In this document: piece by piece, positions 5,371 to 6,761 of the stretch
Layout: each line of letters starts with the position of its first letter
Numbering within the stretch: the stretch's first letter is position 1
Assembly (NCBI GenBank): GCA_003243255.1
Contig: QFQM01000232.1
Location: 1-6,761 of the forward strand
Direction: 5' to 3'
Length of the DNA: 6,761 nucleotides
DNA from: Flavobacterium psychrophilum
Lineage (GTDB): Bacteria; Bacteroidota; Bacteroidia; Flavobacteriales; Flavobacteriaceae
The notes under the pieces: model-generated
Seen by the model: the letters and a program-made list of their open reading frames with translations, nothing else
The model's database searches: none
Told to the model about the DNA's origin: nothing
Program-made: the position numbers and the translations under genes

Positions 5371-5904
5371 ATGACAAGAATAATGATAATGATCGTTTTA
5401 TTGTTTTCGACACTTTTATATGGACAAGTACCTGAGAAGAATATTTATAAAACTACAGAAGGACTGACAATTGTTGATTCAATTACCTGTAAGGATATTA
5501 TAGGAGGTTTTTATAAGAGTGACGGTTTGGGTGGGTATAGCTTTAGACTGGACTCAAATATGACATTTCAAAAAAATGACTTTAGCTGTATGGCAAAGTT
5601 TGCGGTTGACAGCGGTTCGTGGACTATTAAAAATTCCAATACTGTTGTTCTAAAGTCTGCTAAAGAGATACTTTATTTTGATGTCGTCAAATTTGACAAA
5701 TTCTATTTTTTTGTTCTGCCTGCACAAAGAAAAGTATTCATTGAAGATTTACAAACGACAATAAAACAGTTTAAGAATACTAAACCTATTGCTGTTAATG
5801 ATGAGGTTTATTCGAAAAATTATCTAATTGGATGCTATTTGGTTAAAAGCTATTTTGCGAAAGAAATCGACGATATTAACAATATAGCACAAGCTGGAAA
5901 ATAA
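5371..5904 (+). CDS. Secreted hypothetical protein (177 residues), beta-rich, lipocalin-sized
   Basis: A signal peptide covers residues 1-18 (MTRIMIMIVLLFSTLLYG) with the mature protein probably starting at QVPEKN. The mature part contains GGFYKSDGLGGYSFRLDSNM (45-64), an FSCMAKFAVDSGSWTIKNSN strand pair (71-90), NTVVLKS, and FDVVKFDKFYFFVLPAQRKVFIEDL (103-127). The order 'glycine-rich Y/F strand, D-x-x-M/T-F, SC, SG-x-W-x-I, T-V-V-L-x-S' is typical of small beta-barrel or META/lipocalin-like Bacteroidota proteins that describe how a value deviates along strands; function is unknown. Cys at 40, 73 and near 156 could form a disulfide outside the cytoplasm. The gene follows the CdiI-like gene by 39 nt and its stop overlaps a short downstream ATG as TAATG, suggesting a lost partner gene. 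Codon use is AT-rich like its neighbour. Confidence 0.75.
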   Translation: MTRIMIMIVLLFSTLLYGQVPEKNIYKTTEGLTIVDSITCKDIIGGFYKSDGLGGYSFRLDSNMTFQKNDFSCMAKFAVDSGSWTIKNSNTVVLKSAKEILYFDVVKFDKFYFFVLPAQRKVFIEDLQTTIKQFKNTKPIAVNDEVYSKNYLIGCYLVKSYFAKEIDDINNIAQAGK

Positions 5905-6037
5905 TGAAAATAGGTTTTATAGTAATTGGAATTTTGGGTAATGACAAAGGAGTAAGGTTAGTGCAGAACGCTTTTCAGAGTTAAAGAGCTTTATGATAAA
6001 CTTGAATCGATACCCATGCTTTGCATATAACGGGTAA
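5904..6037 (+). pseudogene. Possible degraded gene downstream of the secreted protein
   Basis: An ATG at 5904-5906 overlaps the preceding stop (TAATG) and starts a frame beginning MKIGFIVIGILGNDKG, like the opening of an exported protein, but it stops at 5982-5984. In another frame, 5945-6037 is open without an upstream start and ends ERFSELKSFMINLNRYPCFA then YNG and TAA. A gene with its middle deleted or frameshifted would look like this. The open frame ends exactly against the stop of the opposite-strand gene at 6038. Chance is a real alternative, because both pieces are under 32 codons. Confidence 0.3.
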
Positions 6038-6044
6038 TTATATG
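6024..6044. repeat. Perfect inverted repeat at a convergent gene junction
   Basis: CATATAA (6024-6030) and TTATATG (6038-6044) are perfect 7-bp arms around the 7-nt loop CGGGTAA. The right arm contains the stop codon of the minus-strand gene. The arms are pure A/T apart from one pair and no T tract follows, so it is a weak terminator at best. It may instead mark a recombination junction at the right edge of the accessory stretch. Confidence 0.35.
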
Positions 6045-6508
6045 ATCCTGGCCTCTCCAATAACTAATCCTCCTTCATAAATCCACCATTTCCTTCCTTT
6101 TTCAAGGTATTTTTCAATAGGCTGGTTAATAAGGAATCTAACTGTTACTTCTTTTGTTTCTCCAGGTTCGATGATCGAGTCTTTTTCAAAAACAATATCT
6201 CCAATATACGTTTGTAATGGCTGTCCCTCTTTGGGGTACTCAAATACATGATTAGGCCGGTATCCACTCATAATACCGATGCTTCGTCCGCCCTTTTTGG
6301 TTGGTTTTAGTGTCAGCTTCGCTTGTATAGGTATAATGCCGTTGGGGTTTTCGTATTCTAAATCCCTGATACTTCTCAGTGTGTATTTATTGTAGCCCAT
6401 GATATCAAAAACTACTGATTGTCCTGTTTTTAACCAGCGTTTGTAAATGAGTTTACCGTTCATGTACAAATACAGTTCGTCATGCTCGATTTTCTTGAAG
6501 ATTGCCAT
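6038..6508 (-). CDS. Stand-alone EF-Tu domain III-like protein with unknown N-terminal segment
   Basis: Residues 60-156 match the third (C-terminal) beta-barrel domain of elongation factor Tu: KKGGRSIGIMSGYRPNHVF (71-89) parallels the EF-Tu GGRHTPFF-x-GYRPQFYF segment. IIEPGETKEVTVRFL (112-126) parallels MVMPGDNIKMVVTLI, followed by PIEKYLEKGRKWWIYEGG (130-147) for HPIAMDDGLRFAIREGG, then VIGEARI for TVGAGVV. No GTPase domain or P-loop is present; the total is only 156 residues. The first 57 residues (with DELYLYMNGKLIYKRW) are strand-like and not part of EF-Tu. In EF-Tu this domain contacts tRNA, EF-Ts and several toxins. What the isolated copy binds is unknown. The start ATG at 6508 lies close to a TATCTTTA box (6516-6523 on the minus strand), so the mRNA may have a very short leader. 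It is separated from msrA by a strong terminator. Confidence 0.75.
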   Translation of the reverse strand: MAIFKKIEHDELYLYMNGKLIYKRWLKTGQSVVFDIMGYNKYTLRSIRDLEYENPNGIIPIQAKLTLKPTKKGGRSIGIMSGYRPNHVFEYPKEGQPLQTYIGDIVFEKDSIIEPGETKEVTVRFLINQPIEKYLEKGRKWWIYEGGLVIGEARII

Positions 6509-6541
6509 GGTAGATTAAAGATACTGGCTTTATTACTATGT

Positions 6542-6571
6542 AAAAAGGGCCACATCTAAGCGATGTAGCCC
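6542..6571 (-). terminator. Rho-independent terminator of msrA
   Basis: On the minus strand the arms GGGCTACATC (6571-6562) and GATGTGGCCC (6556-6547) pair over 10 bp, with one U-G wobble, around the loop GCTTA, and are followed directly by TTTTT (6546-6542). It begins 31 nt after the msrA stop. Read on the plus strand the same stem has a C-A mismatch and no T run, so it is directional. Confidence 0.9.
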
Positions 6572-6602
6572 GGCACATTGTATAATTAATTGACCTGATG
6601 TC

Positions 6603-6761
6603 TTACTTCTGCGTTTTCTTCAACTTGGCCTTGAACACTTTCTCGAACTTCTCCATCTTGGGACGGATCACGTAGTAGCAATAAGGGGCAGAGCCGTTAT
6701 TGTTGTAATAATCCTGGTGATAGTTTTCTGCTACATAAAAAGATGATGCAGGGGTGATCTC
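6603..6761 (-). CDS. msrA: Peptide-methionine (S)-S-oxide reductase, C-terminal end (5' end outside window)
   Basis: The last 52 residues are visible, ending in TAA at 6605-6603. They show the characteristic MsrA C-terminal block: EITPASSFYVAENYHQDYY, then NNNGSAPYCYYVIRPK, followed by a Lys-rich tail (KFEKVFKAKLKKTQK). MsrA reduces the S-epimer of methionine sulfoxide in free or protein-bound form, using thioredoxin, and repairs oxidised proteins. The catalytic GCFWG motif lies upstream, outside the window, so it cannot be checked here, nor whether the protein is exported or fused to MsrB. The AENYHQDYY segment with its His and Tyr residues is strongly conserved in the family. The gene ends with its own terminator and is therefore a separate transcription unit from the EF-Tu-like gene next to it. 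Confidence 0.93.
   Translation of the reverse strand, partial: EITPASSFYVAENYHQDYYNNNGSAPYCYYVIRPKMEKFEKVFKAKLKKTQK

Noticed and set aside
1..6761. CRISPR array, tRNA, rRNA, transposase or integrase
   Set aside because: No regularly spaced repeats, no cloverleaf-like segment and no recombinase motif were seen on either strand.

Overview
The window looks like chromosomal DNA from a Bacteroidota bacterium, probably a Chitinophaga-like member of the Chitinophagaceae. The genes lack Shine-Dalgarno sequences, exported proteins have signal peptides ending in a Gly-Gln (GQ) type junction, there is a TTTG / TAnnTTTG-style promoter, and the mix of small hypothetical and immunity-like genes is typical of that phylum. 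The genus is an inference; no rRNA or unique marker is present.

Left part (1-2279). A plus-strand gene tail resembling outer-membrane beta-barrel strands (2-298) converges on a minus-strand run, with a terminator hairpin between them (323-360). Read in transcription order from 2279 downwards, the run is: a hypothetical alpha-helical protein (1656-2279); a very short lipoprotein frame with an ACG where the start codon should be (1516-1671); a 38-residue hydrophobic protein (1403-1519); a DinB-superfamily four-helix protein with its full metal-binding His triad (856-1413); and a single-domain response regulator (390-770). The first four overlap by 16, 4 and 11 nt, a pattern of translational coupling. 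The two small genes are easy to miss in standard gene calling.

Middle part (2280-6037). This is a visibly AT-richer accessory stretch of single plus-strand genes separated by gene debris: a secreted hypothetical protein (2418-2867), a DUF2071/YqjF-type protein (3043-3774), an acidic, aromatic-rich cytosolic protein of immunity-gene type (3844-4545), a CdiI/DUF1436-like putative immunity protein (4831-5331) and a secreted lipocalin-sized protein (5371-5904). Between them lie a frameshifted remnant (4546-4730) sharing its first 25 codons with the 1656-2279 gene, and two other stretches of short, broken, protein-like frames (2901-3036, 5904-6037). The picture fits an orphan-immunity or recombination-prone island without a visible toxin gene.

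Right part (6038-6761). A minus-strand gene encodes an isolated EF-Tu domain III-like module behind a novel N-terminal segment (6038-6508). Upstream of it is a strong intrinsic terminator (6542-6571) for the preceding minus-strand gene, whose 3' end is clearly methionine sulfoxide reductase A, msrA (6603-6761, cut by the window edge).

The most notable items are the overlapping lipoprotein/microprotein/DinB cluster, the EF-Tu domain III protein beside a CDI-immunity-like gene, and the duplicated and broken N-terminal block of the 207-residue family.
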